This document shows positions 46,319 through 58,984 of a stretch of 64,000 bases of DNA, in pieces. Positions within the stretch are counted from its first letter, which is position 1; every line of letters starts with the position of its first letter. The notes beneath the pieces were generated by a model. That model did no database searches, was not told the origin of the DNA, and was given only the letters and a program-made list of their open reading frames with translations. The position numbers and the translations under genes are program-made. This stretch comes from Polytrichum commune (Eukaryota > Streptophyta > Polytrichopsida > Polytrichales > Polytrichaceae): the NCBI GenBank assembly GCA_950295325.1, contig OX485809.1, positions 7,688,001 to 7,752,000 on the forward strand, written 5' to 3'.

Positions 46319-47480
46319 CTTTGATTATTCCTTGCCTACAGATGAACCCGCTTGGTAACTTTATTTAACCCCAGGGTAAGAACACTTTAGGCTTAAGCCA
46401 GTGTTACCTAACAAATATCAACCATAGATCGTGTGATTCACATCAATGGACACAAACTTTTACCTAATCCTATATTAAGAGTAAGAGGCCAAGAGAGCCT
46501 CCTTTCGCAGGTTAAACCGCATATGGCAGTTTACCCTCAGTAACTCACATGATTAGCGCAAGTTGTGCAAACTTAGTCTTGTGGAGAGGGTGTGTATTTT
46601 ACCTCTTTTTTCGACTGCACAAGGTTCAAATGGCTAAGGAACAGGTAGAATACTCTATGATAGTATGTGTATTCAATGATGCAAAATGTATTTCCATGTT
46701 GTACAAAACTGTGTGACATAGATAACAATTGGGTTTCCGTTGTTATTCACCTCGTGTACGTTACTAACCCTCTCTTTGGATTTGGTTGGTGGCATGGGCA
46801 CATGTGAGGCGGACCCTTCACAAATTTGACAACATTTTTAGGTTTTGCATAATATCTTTGCTCAAAAATAGTATGTGCTTTATGATTATATTTATGCATA
46901 TGTATTCCGGTGGTATGAGGAACGCATAACATAATATGATTGTTGGAAAAACTTTGAAGCATTTGTTGAGCTAGTAGTTTACCTTTATAAGCTTGATATG
47001 GATATGTAAAGAAGTTTTTCTACAAGAGTGAAATGAAATGTTACACTGTAAGTTGTATAGACTACTTTCAAGTCGTAACACCGTCTTAGATGCAAGCAGT
47101 ATAGAGACAATGACTATGGTAAGAGGATAGCTTTGCAAATAGATGGGTCATGGGACTTGCTCCCACCCACCCTCCCAAGTTTTTGTTAAAAAAAGAGGTA
47201 CATTGATATGTTGAAGGATGATTTGGCCTCTGAATAGGAGGATGTTATAAGAACGGACTAAGCTTGAAAGTAAGCATAGAACGGCTCAAGAAAAGCCCAG
47301 CTCTCTCTCTCTCTCTCTCTCTCTAAATATATTTATATAGACTCTTGAAGAAGGTTCTACTCTCTTTGGTGGCATTTTGCATGTTTCAATCAATATATGC
47401 AAATTCATTTTGTGACATGTGGCGCTTTCGAATCAAAGATGGATTAACCCTTGAGCTATTGGGACAAGGGTCAAATTGTC
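45291..47480 (+). repeat. Irregular tandem repeat with TGTGACATGTGGCATTTTCA core, five copies
   Basis: The core, followed by (C/T)GTCAAAGATGG(A/C)TTAA, occurs at about 45,293, 45,470, 45,817, 46,050 and 47,411. Between cores the spacer also recurs: CAAATNGTGATTTCAA, GTAGAGAATTTAGT, CTCTCTTTGRGTGG, GCATNTTTCAATCA. Unit length varies from about 170 to 350 bases, and a gap of 1.3 kb precedes the last copy. Simple repeats are embedded: TTTTC at 45,772-45,800, CT/TA at 46,270-46,317, CT at 47,303-47,325. No coding capacity. Confidence 0.75.
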
Positions 47481-50400
47481 AAATTGTGTATGCCATAGTA
47501 GGAGTCTAGGTAGGTATTGAGTCATCACATCTAATTAAATCATAATGTTGATGGGGGTGGGCGAGGCAAGGTGGAGGCAAGTTGACAAGGTTGGGCATGG
47601 TCGCAAACCATTGGTGCTAAGGTTGAGGTCACATGGGAAAGTTATTAAATGGTCATCTTGGATAACTTAACTTGATAAAACCGCCCGTGAACCATCGGGG
47701 TTGAGGTTGAGGTTGTTTGGGAAATGTGGTCCACTTAACGTGATAATTATAATTTACGGTTTTCATGTTTTGATGTAATAATTCTCAACAATCATCTTTG
47801 ATAACTTAACTAGATGATTGTGATTTTAGGGTTTTGATGTTTAATGTTTCAAAGTCGTGAACAAAACCAATAGGTTTATAAAAGGAAAGTGACACATACT
47901 CCTTTGGTAAGATGAATCCACAAAAGTGCAAACTCAATTTCATGATCTAACAAAGCAATTTAGCAATAGGTTCTCCTGGAAATATAAACCAAGCTCATTA
48001 TATAGACAATCAATCTCAATTTATGTTGTGAACAATTTCATGATTTGGTACCCATATTCACGGATCACAAAATCAATTTAAGGAAATGTATAACTTTATT
48101 TCACAAAGAACATTACATCATGTATAGGATTCTCCTAAACAAATTGCTCCCTATGCCGCACAACTAGACACTACACTCCAAACAGGTTATGCACTTTGCT
48201 CACATTATCAACACTCTTCCCATAATCAAACCCCCAACCACACTACACTCTCAATTCCACGAGATTGCGCACTCCAACTATATTGGGTACGAGTTGTTTG
48301 CTTTGATGTACAACAATCAAAGACCAAAGAAAAAATGACATTGCTTGCTTCTAGCTTTGAGGTAGTGTAATGAAGACCAAAGAAAATTTGACATCAAGGC
48401 TAGAGGCTTCCAAGTAAACAAAAAAACAACGAGAAGGCAAAGAATGTGAAACGAGGCGACCGAAAGTTGAGAAATAAAAACCATAAAGTGTAATCATTTG
48501 AATGAAATTGATTTGGAAGATTCACAAAGTTGCTAGAGATAAATGTCCACTATCATGAAATTGAGGTGTGCCACATGTCAAGTCAATTCAAAAGAATCAT
48601 TAACAAATTTAGAAGGTTCATGAAATTGGTAGAATATTGCGGTAACATTGGTTGGAAGGTTCATGAATAAGCTTCGAACCTTCATGAAATTGAGTTTGCA
48701 CTTTTGTGAAGTCATCTTACCAAAAGAATACAACAAGCGAGATGGCCATGGTCATAATATGAAAAAGGAGGCAATCATCATCGAAGTATTCTACCATCCC
48801 ATTGTGTTAAGAACTTAACATCAAGTGTGATGCCACATATCCAATTAACATAGACCAAGATTTGTGTTAGAAATACCTACTACAAATTGTAGGAGTCTCG
48901 ATGGGGATACAACAAAACATTCGCTCATGGAATACAACATTGGACAATGGGGTGGAGTAAGGCAAGTTGACGAGGCTAGGAAAGTAAAAGTATGTAAAAC
49001 TTTTCCCAAGTTGCAACACAATGGGCCACAATTCTAGTTGCTCTAAAAGGAGCAGGCTAGTGTTGAGCTTCAAACCTCGAATTTGGGAGCCATTATTCCC
49101 AAATTTGACTACAAACATGAAAGTTAATAATAACTTTGACTAGGTTATCCTTGCATCTTGCCCACAAAATAGGCATGCTATCCACAATTAGAAAGTAGAA
49201 AAGAACAATAACTCTGGTGAGGGAAGCCCACGCAGTTGTTGACTCTTGCGGATGAAACAAAACCTAGCCTTCATACTATTCATTTTGCAAGGGTGCTCAT
49301 CATAAGTGGGGGATAATTTTTACATTCCCCACACTAGGGGTGATCACCTAAGTGATGAGTGTGTATGGTGGGCACCAAGACACTATATTGGCATTTGTTT
49401 GTGTTATCCATTTGAGTTATGTTGGGCCACCTTTTGCATGGGATAAAGTGCTTCTTGTAGTACATGTGATGACCTTGACTCCACCTTGACTACAAGATAC
49501 AACCTCAAGATTGTGATAATGTGGGACCGCAAGTGACATGTTGCACTTTGCTTTTAACAACCACATGGTCACCAACAAATTGGCAACTCCATGACCCAAT
49601 TTGTGTTAGGGTTTCTATTCACTTGCTTCTCCCTTGCTCGTCACTTGTTAGCATCACGATGTGCCACACAATGGACTTGTTGTGTGTACACATAGGTCGT
49701 GATATGTACGATGCCTCCATTTGATTAGTGCAATTTGAATTAAAAACTTTATGTACCATATTCTCTCTCACACACACACACGTGTCCATATACTAATTGG
49801 AGGAGTGTGGTTGGTCAATATATTTTCTCAAGGGGATGTTGTTTTACTAGATTCCTTGTGTGAAAGGACAAAGTGGTCCTCGTCATGTCCCCATGACATA
49901 GGATACGGAATGATATGCATGTCTAGCCTTGTCAATAATGGGCATTTTGCAACTAACAAAATACTTGAATCATGTGGTCCAAAAAACATCTTGAAACTTG
50001 TGTTGGATATTTCCATGAAGATTTGTTTGGGGGACCATATCCAAGTTCAATGTGGCAACTCTTTTCAGCTTCACATCCTATCTTCTTTATTTAGAATATA
50101 TAACTACACAAAGTTTTGAACAATGTTATGATCTATCATGCTCAAATTCCGCAATAACTAAGGAGGCCTCAACAATGACATACCCTACAACTTCCTCTCA
50201 AGACAACAACTAAACAAACCACATGCTTATAGCAAAAGCTGCATAACATGCCCAAAGAACACAATTAATTGCACATATTACAACAATAAAGATGGAAACT
50301 ATGATGATGTTAAGGGTACAATAAAAACCAAGGATGAGTTTGAGTATACGAATCGAAACATCCCAAATAGGCCAACAATTGTGTGAGAAAAAGTAGCTTT

Positions 50401-50610
50401 ATATTGATAAGTGTACCATGGCAGTGGTTGTGCATGTGCTGCAAGTTTACAACACACGGAACCCTATAGACAACAACCTTTATTACCAAAATTGACTTGA
50501 CTAAAGACTGCCAAGAAAAATCTTGGTTTCACACCTAAGTACTTGATTCAAGTCGAGCAATGTCCAAGGACTCCTCTCTTGGCCTATCACTCTCCGCCTT
50601 ATCTTATCTA
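47481..50610. other. Intergenic, no gene recognised
   Basis: Frames up to about 120 codons (49,751-50,119) lack any recognised family. Nothing else is supported. Confidence 0.4.
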
Positions 50611-50611
50611 G

Positions 50612-51353
50612 TGGAAGAGCCTTGTAAAAGTTACCGCAAAGGTAAATCTGAACCGTTAAAATCATGTTGTAAAGTAGCTATCTAAGAAATCCGGTTAATA
50701 GATGAAAACCGCAATAACATGTGGTCAAAAAGAAAATTGTTGTATGGAAAAGCAAGTGATTGTTGTAACCTAAAACTACACTCAGTTTAGAGGCAATCCT
50801 TTATGTAACAATGGTGGTTGGCAGTGGGATTCAATGGATTCGTGATACCACTAACTCTTTACAACCAAGGCCACTCACGAGTTTAATCACTTTCCTCCAA
50901 AGACCTAAGTTTGGATCTCATGGCATACATCCCGTTAGGGGTACCCCAAATCCCAACACTAAGGGCCAAGTTCCATGTGCCGGTGAAGAGCCTTGTAAAA
51001 GTTACTGCAAAGGTAAATCCGAACCGTTAATATCATGTTGTAAAGTAGCTATCTAAGAAATCCGGTTAACAGATGAAAACCACAATAACATGTGGCCAAA
51101 AAGAAAATTGTTGTATGGAAAAGCAAGCGATTGTTGTAACCCAAAACTGCACTTGGTTTAGAGGTAATCCTTTATGTAATAATGGTGGTTGCCAAGTGGG
51201 ACTCAATGGATTCGTGATACCACTAACTCTTTACAACCAAGGCCACTCACGAGTTTAATCACTTTCCTCCAAAGATCTAAGTTTGGATCTCATGGCATAC
51301 GTCCCATTAGGGGTACCCCAAACCCCAACACTAAGGGCCAAGTTCCATGTGCC
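50612..51353 (+). repeat. 371-bp direct tandem duplication ending inside a MITE terminus
   Basis: GAAGAGCCTTGTAAAAGTTA begins at 50,614 (as GGAAGAGCC) and 50,985, 371 bases apart, and the two copies are nearly identical to 50,982 and 51,353. Copy 1 ends in GGGCCAAGTTCCATGTGCCG, the first 20 or so bases of the Tourist-like MITE seen at 2,081-2,756. Copy 2 continues from the same point into the body of that MITE. Short homology (GTG/GGTG) lies at the junction. Confidence 0.85.
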
Positions 51354-51620
51354 GGTGCCGGTCCATTTTTTAAGTGGGTGAGAAACGGGTGACATCATCC
51401 CAAAAAATGGGTGATGTCACCCATTTAATGAAGGGGAACTTCTATGTGGGGTGCTAGTTTATTTCAATTTCCTACTTTCTTACCAAATTTGGTGAATAAT
51501 AAGATGTCACACTTAGTGAAGGTGACCAATAATGAGGGTCGTCGTTTAACTTTTGATATTTGACTTGTACAAGAATTCCCGTACATTTATTGAATGAATT
51601 TAAAATTATGTGTTCTTGGT
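51333..51620 (+). mobile_element. 5' part of a Tourist-like MITE, same family as 2,081-2,756
   Basis: It starts with TAA then GGGCCAAGTTCCATGTGCCG and follows the 2-kb element closely: GGGTGAGAAACGGGTGACAT, AATGGGTGATGTCACCC, ACTTCTATGTGGGGTGC, GAAGGTGACC. The right half and right TIR were not found, so it is truncated or has diverged beyond recognition. Confidence 0.75.
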
Positions 51621-53866
51621 GTCCATGAGTTGGTACGGATGTCATCTATGAGAATATATAAATATTTCTATATTTTACTTTCAGTTGAAATCGTGATAAT
51701 ACATTGTTCAAAAGTGACTTTTTATGCATTAGGATAGTCTTTTATTTATATTTATTAAACCCAACACTTACTATCACATTGCATTTTCTGTATGTATTTT
51801 TTGTTACTAAGAGCATCCCCACCAGAATATACAACCGCCAAACACGATTTATAATAGTATATGTGTTTGGGGAGGATACCAACTTGGACATGATCGCTCA
51901 TCATGAGTCAAAGTCCATCAATAATTGGGCATGCCCGCCATAGTGAGAGCCATAAATGAGTCCAAGCATAACATTCTTGATTAAACTTAATATGTACTAT
52001 TTTTATTTGTAGCTCTTGGAACTTATTGTCCTCTAGGTTGGGGTTGTAGAGGGAACACTCCATGGAACATATTGAGTGGATATATATACAATACTTGTGG
52101 CACCAAACCTTGGGCCACACCATCACCATTGAGTACCCATTTAGAGATTAATTTATAAGGCATGTGGGTGTCATTTGGTCCGTTTTTTATGTTTTCCAAC
52201 TTTTGCCGATTGGATTTACACAACAAACACGTCTTGTACAATGTACAATGTAACAATCAATAAATGCACAATGTAGCATTTGCAAAAACCAATTTGAAAA
52301 TCGGACTTCCCTTGAGTTATGGTTGTCGGAAGTGCATGTTTGTTGATTCTTTAATTGTATACATAAGTCCTCCCAGTTGTGTTCATTATTGAGTGTAAAG
52401 TAGTTATTAATATTTGAAGATGTGGTAGTCCAATCTTTGTTAAACATGTGTCTTTATGATGTTTGCTTTGTGACCCTCACATAACCACATACCAATCAAA
52501 TCTAAGAGTCCAACTAAGAAAATGAACCACTTAATTAAGACCCCTCTACCTTATCTTTAAATGGTGTACTTATCCCTAGCATCTAGAACAATGATCGGGG
52601 AGATCCGGCAGCTAGCTGTAAGTTAGCCGAGTGAAATTGCAAAATTACCGATTTTTTTGGGGAGATTTCGGCCGTATATCCGAATTAAATATGAAGAGTA
52701 TAGATAATCAACCGACCAATATGAGATAATGTAAGAAATCTAACCCCTCATGCTAAAAAAATGGCGGAAATGAGTTGGATCTCTCGAGGGTATAGGTGGA
52801 TATTGGCTGGTCTCCCGAGGGTATGGGCGGATATTGAATGAGGGAGGTTCTCAGCCGTGTAGGTCACAGGAACCTTAACGGTGCTTTTGCTTCATTATTG
52901 CATTTCATTGTTCACGGCTAGCGTTTAGAATGTATTTTGAGTGTGTCTATGGAAGATCTTTGTGGTGATCTTGATAATGTACTAATGGAAGCCATAGCTT
53001 TATGAAGGAACTCTACAAAGTTTAGATGGTTGTTTTCACATCCACAAAGATACCTTTCAGGGCGTTTTCCTCTTGAAGGTGAAGATGATATTGTTGATTT
53101 TGACTCTAACAGTTGGTGGATTTCATTTTTGTATATAGTATGGTATGTTAGGTTACTCTTTTATCATGTTGTGGCCTCAAATCTAATACGAGGTGTTAAG
53201 ACCTAGGTATGATAGAAGAGTTTATCCATGGCCATCAATCGGTTGATGGCTTATTTTAGGGTCAACTCCTGCTATGGATAAATTGTTGATCATTCTTGTT
53301 GGATGTTGATATCATTACATATTATTGTTGTATGTTGATATGTTCTTTGGACATTGTTGTTGAATAATGTATGTTGTTTGTAGATATAATTGGAAAACCA
53401 ACTTACTTGTCAATGCCCGAGTTTTTGGCCGGTTGTCATTACAATGAAGAGGAAATTAACCGACACTTGAAAGAAAATATAGGATATTGGCCGATCCAAA
53501 TTAATGACAACAAGTTTGCAACCGATCAAATCCTAAAAAAACCGGTAGAAATTATGAAGGGACGGATTTTAGCTGGTTGAGCTCAAAAATCTCCGGAACC
53601 CTAATCTAGAAGTCATAGCTAGGAACCACTAAGTTATGGTCAATCTTGAAGTACCAATCCATGATGTTCTTATCCCTCCACTTTGCAGTCATCTTTTTGC
53701 AAACTACATATAAGAATTGATTTAGTGAACATATATTTCAAATTTCACAACATTATTTAGCTAATGAGCCATGTTCATGGGCCCCATAATAGATTTGAAA
53801 ATAAAACCTCTAGTTGCCCACTGCTACAAATTGAATACAACTCATCAACTAAGTAATACAATTTTG

Positions 53867-53902
<36 letters not shown>

Positions 53903-55580
53903 CAATGAACATTCAAAGTATGGGGATTAGCTTCTTGGATCGGACAAGTGATATGTTGGGAATCTTGGGTCACTTAGGTTAAATATGAGACATGTGGGAA
54001 GAGACGGACCTCTATGTCATCAACTCTATATTTTGGTCTTATTTCTTCCATTCCAATAGTTCTTTTAGGGTTTACTACCTCATAGGCTTTTCCTTCATTT
54101 TGACATTCACATATGCACTAGAAGTTGTCCACATGCACGTTATAATGAATCCTAAGATAGATGAGTCTAATTTGTGTTTGTTTTTAAATGGACACATATA
54201 TTCACCACAACCATCCATTGTGACTTGGCCATTGTGACTCATGGCAAGAAAATGTATACCTAAATCATTTTAGTTGTCAACTAAAGGTTTGTTATTGCAT
54301 TTTTTGGATAATTTTCAACCAAAACCCTATGGTTGATAACCAACGTGATTTATCTATGCAATTTTTTTTGCAATGAGTCGCGATGGATGGTTGTGACAGG
54401 GGCACACCTAGTGTAAAATGTGTACATATGTGTGATATTTGACATTTTTTTAGGGAGGGGGTAATTATTAATTTTGGCCTACATTTTGAGGACCTTTCAA
54501 TTATATAATATTAGAATTCAAGTCTTTTGATGGGGTGGTATCTTTATTGTGATTTTTTGGAGCATTCATATCCATAACCGTCAAATTATCTTAAGAAATT
54601 CAAAAAATATTGAAAGTAAGGACATTTTTCCAAGATTCCAATACAAATTCACCCAAAAAATTCGCCCCTATCATGCCACTGCCATAACACATGTTTGGGA
54701 CTTATCAACAAATGTTTTTAGGGTCCTCGCCAAAAAGCATTGACACCCACCACCCATAATGTGCATAATGTGACTCTTGAGTTCTTCACTCCCTCTCTTG
54801 CGTCATACAAAACTTGTGTTGTGTGACCTTTGAGTTCTTCAACCCCTCTCTTGCATTTGACTCCCACTACCCTAAACATGCATTGTATGACTCTTGAGTT
54901 CTTTGACACCTCTCTTGCATTTCTCCTTACTACAATGTTTCACCCAAAAAAACACCAAATTAGATACATGTTTGTAATGTGGCTCGAATACCCATATGCG
55001 CTTGCCCCCACACACCCTTGTTTGCTGCATGACACATGAGAGAGAGAGGAGATCAAAATGAGCCCATGCCCCCCCATTAGGGTTTAAAGAACGTCTTACA
55101 TTTTTTTAAGGGTTACCTTGAACAAATTAAATATGGATTTTCATGAATGAAATCTGCATCACTCATTGGAATAGTGATCACTCCCACAAAATAGAGATTA
55201 TTCTCGTAAGAAAAACATCACAAGGTCTCCCTAAGGCTTAGACAGTAATTTGGCTTTTGTTGATCATCTTGCACAATATTATCTCAGCCAACTTTTGATG
55301 TTTCTCTTGGGATATTTGTACACATATGTTGCTTATAATATTTTCTTAAAAAAGTCCTAACAACTAGTAGGCTAAGGTTTTTTTTTTAAAAAAAAAACAT
55401 AAGTATTAGGTATGGATGCCACCGGATGCCATCATTTGTTAATTGTAATTCAATTATAATTTTTACTTTTGAAAAATAAATGCCACCCATGTTATATTCT
55501 AAACCCTTTTGGAAAATAGTGAAAATGTGCCCCCTGTTATGGTTGTAATGGACAAGATTTCTTCTAGTGATTTGAGTGGC
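51621..55580. other. Intergenic; possible MITE end at 51,812; AT repeat at 53,877-53,900
   Basis: AAGAGCATCCCCACCAGAAT at 51,812 resembles the end of common plant PIF/Harbinger MITEs, but no partner end was found. The block 53,740-53,870 matches 29,430-29,590. Frames such as 53,371-53,580 are not recognised. Confidence 0.4.
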
Positions 55581-55589
55581 ATGTGATTG

Positions 55590-55870
55590 GGGGTGGATTT
55601 AAGAACACACCAAAAAGACACATGTTGAATAGCGATTTGACTACATGTTTAAAACCTAGACGCAATAGTCAACATAATGGAATGGACATGTACGATCATT
55701 TAATAATTCATAGAATCTTCACTCTGACAATGAATAAGTTATTCATACGAACTCTGAAAATCATGAGGAAAGTGATTACATGCACATTTTGTATTTGCTA
55801 ATCATCTTGCACTAATTGTGTGATTATATCCTACGAGAAGTGGGTGCATAGAGAATAGTGTCCATTCAAG
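55590..55870 (-). repeat. Inverted copy of the 6.35-7.39 kb dispersed repeat
   Basis: GACAATGAATAAG, AAAATCATGAGGAAAGTG, GTATTTGCTAATCATCTTGC and ACGAGAAGTGGGTGCA mirror phrases at 6,355-6,575 read on the other strand. Confidence 0.6.
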
Positions 55871-58505
55871 ACCCATTTATCTTATAGGCCACATTGTTAG
55901 TCTATTTTGCAAACAAATGCTTTTAGAGGCAATTTTGTGCATGCACACTATTACATAACACAATAGGTTATCATTGTAGATCTCATATGAATCCTCTGTG
56001 CATCACACTAGAATTTTCTACTATTGAAAGCATTATGTGTGTGTGTGTCTATATATGTATAGAGAGAGATATTCTTGTGCGCTTATAGTTTAAAGTTTCA
56101 TGTTTAAATTTAATATATGATCAATCTTAGTATATTATCTAGGGTTTTATGTTATTTAATAGTTCTGCCCATGACCGAATCATATTCTAGACATGTCAAC
56201 AATAAATTTATCATAATAGTTGTACTAATGCATTAATCAAGGGTATAGTTCATCTCTTCACAACTTGTGCAATGAAGATTATGTTTCAGATCATCAATCA
56301 ATTTACACGCGTTGATTTAAATTGATATTGAGTAAAACCATATCAAGATCCAATCCAAAATTACAATATGTTGAATTATATGGTAGGATTATTAATAGAG
56401 GATACAGACACGATTATGATTACATCAATTATATAGTTTTAACACCGTAAGTTCTAAACCATATTTTAATACCACGACATTAAATTAATCATCAAGATGT
56501 CACATGTCTCACATGAAATCTAGATATATTGAAATGTGCTGATAGATAAGCCCTCGGAACCTAGTCAACCAAAAAATTTCATACTTTGAGAGTGTCTCCA
56601 ATTATACTTCAATACAAGTTTATTGTGTATTATGATGAGGTTGTCAATAATCTAGGAACCAATGGTTTTGGGTTACATGACGCTTCATGGACGTAACTTA
56701 GTAGATGTAGCTAAATTTTTTTTAGGGCTAAAAGGGGCCAAATTTGGGGACCATGAAAAACATGTGTTAAAATATCCAGGTTCACACAGTGGCATGGGCC
56801 ATCATTACTCCAATCCCCATTTGTCTAGGCCCACAAAGCTTCATGAGTGCCACACCACATCCATTTCCCACTTCCCATGGCTCACTTCGTTCATCATCTT
56901 TGAGCTCTTCATCGCTAGAGAAATCACATACTACCAATCCAACATCACCAATGCCCTTGTGTTTGGTTTCATCGCCGAAGATGAATGTGCATTGGTTGTT
57001 AGTGCTTAGTGGTGGTGATTACAGTGACTAATGACCATTCTCTTTGTTGATTACTCCCCAATTCCAACTTGCCAAGTTTCCAGTCTTTGATGGGGAGTAT
57101 GTATATGCACATTTCACGCTACGATGGAGTGTGGGGAATGGTAAGCTACTGTCTTGCGGCGGTTGTGATTGAAATCGTTGGAAATTGTGTGATTGTGATT
57201 TGTGGTTATTCTTAGGAGTATTACTAGTATAGCGTGGGATGTAGTTGAATGTAAGTTGAATCTCGTTTTTTTGGTACGAGAACAAGTAAGGTGAATCTTG
57301 TTTTCTTGGTAATCGCTTGCCTCTTGGTAATATGCTCCCTCTGTGACCTAGTCCTCTTGGTACACAGCTCTCTTGGTGACCACTCTTGGTAATTGTGTGG
57401 CTGACCCTTTCTCTGCAATCGCCCTTGAATATGAATCTTGAATCAATGTCAATTACTATCATGTTAAAAAGGGGGGGGGGGGGGGGTAAGTTAAAGCGCA
57501 ACACTCTCCTCGAATTATACTTTGTAAGCTCAAGGAATGTATGTGATCCAAGGCTTTTGGACGTGCCTTTTGCTCGCAAGCGTGCTCGCTTCACGCGTGA
57601 GTCAGAGACATCCTCCTATAGGAGCAAAATTTATGACCTTGAGTGCTCCACCCCTCCTTGAGCAAGTCCTACTATAAGGTTAATATGCCAAGGAGGTATG
57701 CCCTGCACGCTCGAGCCAATTATGAGAGGAAATGCATGTTATTAGCCATTAGTTAGACTCAAACAATTTATGTATCGCCTTTGGCTACTACTTTCTTATT
57801 ATACATATTGCATATAGCTATTATTATCTTTATTATTATGAATATCATCATATATTTCAATTGCGTATAGTCAATGTGTGCAAAATATTAAATTACTTTT
57901 ATGTCAATATGTACTAAATAAACATATTTGTCATAACCACATATGCAACAATCTGCGATTGCCTAGATCCAACCAATCAATATTCAAAATACTCCAAAAG
58001 AAGAGGCTAGATGTAACCTATGGTGGCTCTTCATACCAAATGGGACTTGGGAAAGGACATCATGAGATTCCACAAGTTTGGGGAAAAATCTCAAGGTTGA
58101 GGTCCGAAAAAATCTTAAGTACTTAGTACACTATTAACACAAGATTGGCTTCATGGTTCCTAGCCATAAGATTCAAGCACGGCAAAGTACTGCAAATAGA
58201 AAATCTAAATTGATCTCACAATACCCAAGGATGATGCTAATTGTGTTGTTTGGTACCACAAGGCCCTCGGTCTTTCAAATTCGTCCGTGTGATAGGATAA
58301 TATTCTCTCTTTCTCCAAGAACAATTTACCATGGTTGTCTACAATGTGCCCACCTATAAATGGGTTCATCAACACATGTCCATCTATGTTGTCTCAGGGT
58401 CAATGCATGGCATTAATCTCATGTAATTTGCACACACCTGATGAGTCCTTGTAACCATTAAAATGGTAAAAATGACAATATTGATATATCATGGAACACT
58501 AGGTA
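55871..58505. other. Intergenic, no gene recognised; poly-G at 57,471
   Basis: A GT/TA simple repeat lies near 56,037-56,060 and a run of about 16 G at 57,471-57,486. The 188-codon minus-strand frame over 57,028-57,594 depends on this homopolymer (as poly-Pro) and is rejected. Confidence 0.4.
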
Positions 58506-58506
58506 A

Positions 58507-58984
58507 ACCCTAAACTCTGTGATATCAACCCCCATAATGTCACACACTCTCTAATATCCCGAAACCCTAGGGAACGGATGTTTGTAGTTCAAATCTCACT
58601 CCTTATTGTCACATTTCTCTCCCTTATATAATGAAATTTGTCATTAATGCCAACCACCCAAGAAGTCAACCCACACCTTTGCATTGCGCCCTGTGTCAGC
58701 ATGTGGAGTGTCTTCTTCTTCTTCTTCTTCTTCTTATGCCCTTTGTTGAATGTTGGTGCATGCGTCTGCCACATCACATGGGAAGGCCACGTGGAGTGGA
58801 CAACACTGGCGTAGGTGACGGGAGAACAAATTCAAATTGTCCTCACATCTCTTTTGTGTTATTCCATAATGTCACATGCTATACTAATTCTATAGTACAC
58901 ACACATCCATGTTAACACTAAAAAAATCTGTAATGTCACGTGCATTTTGATTGCCACATGTGTGATACTACGGAGTTTAGAGTG
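58507..58984. mobile_element. MITE related to 44,323-44,678
   Basis: The left end CCCTAAACTCTGTGATATCA and the right end, inverted, CACTCTAAACTCCGTAGTAT pair. The sub-terminal phrase GATTGCCACATGTGTGAT has its mirror at the other copy. A CTT repeat at 58,709-58,735 lies inside. Confidence 0.65.

Noticed and set aside
49751..50119. 122-codon plus-strand frame
   Set aside because: No family recognised; a CA/TC simple repeat lies at its start. Treated as chance.
57028..57594. 188-codon minus-strand frame
   Set aside because: It reads through a poly-G/poly-C homopolymer as poly-Pro, has low-complexity composition and no recognised domain.
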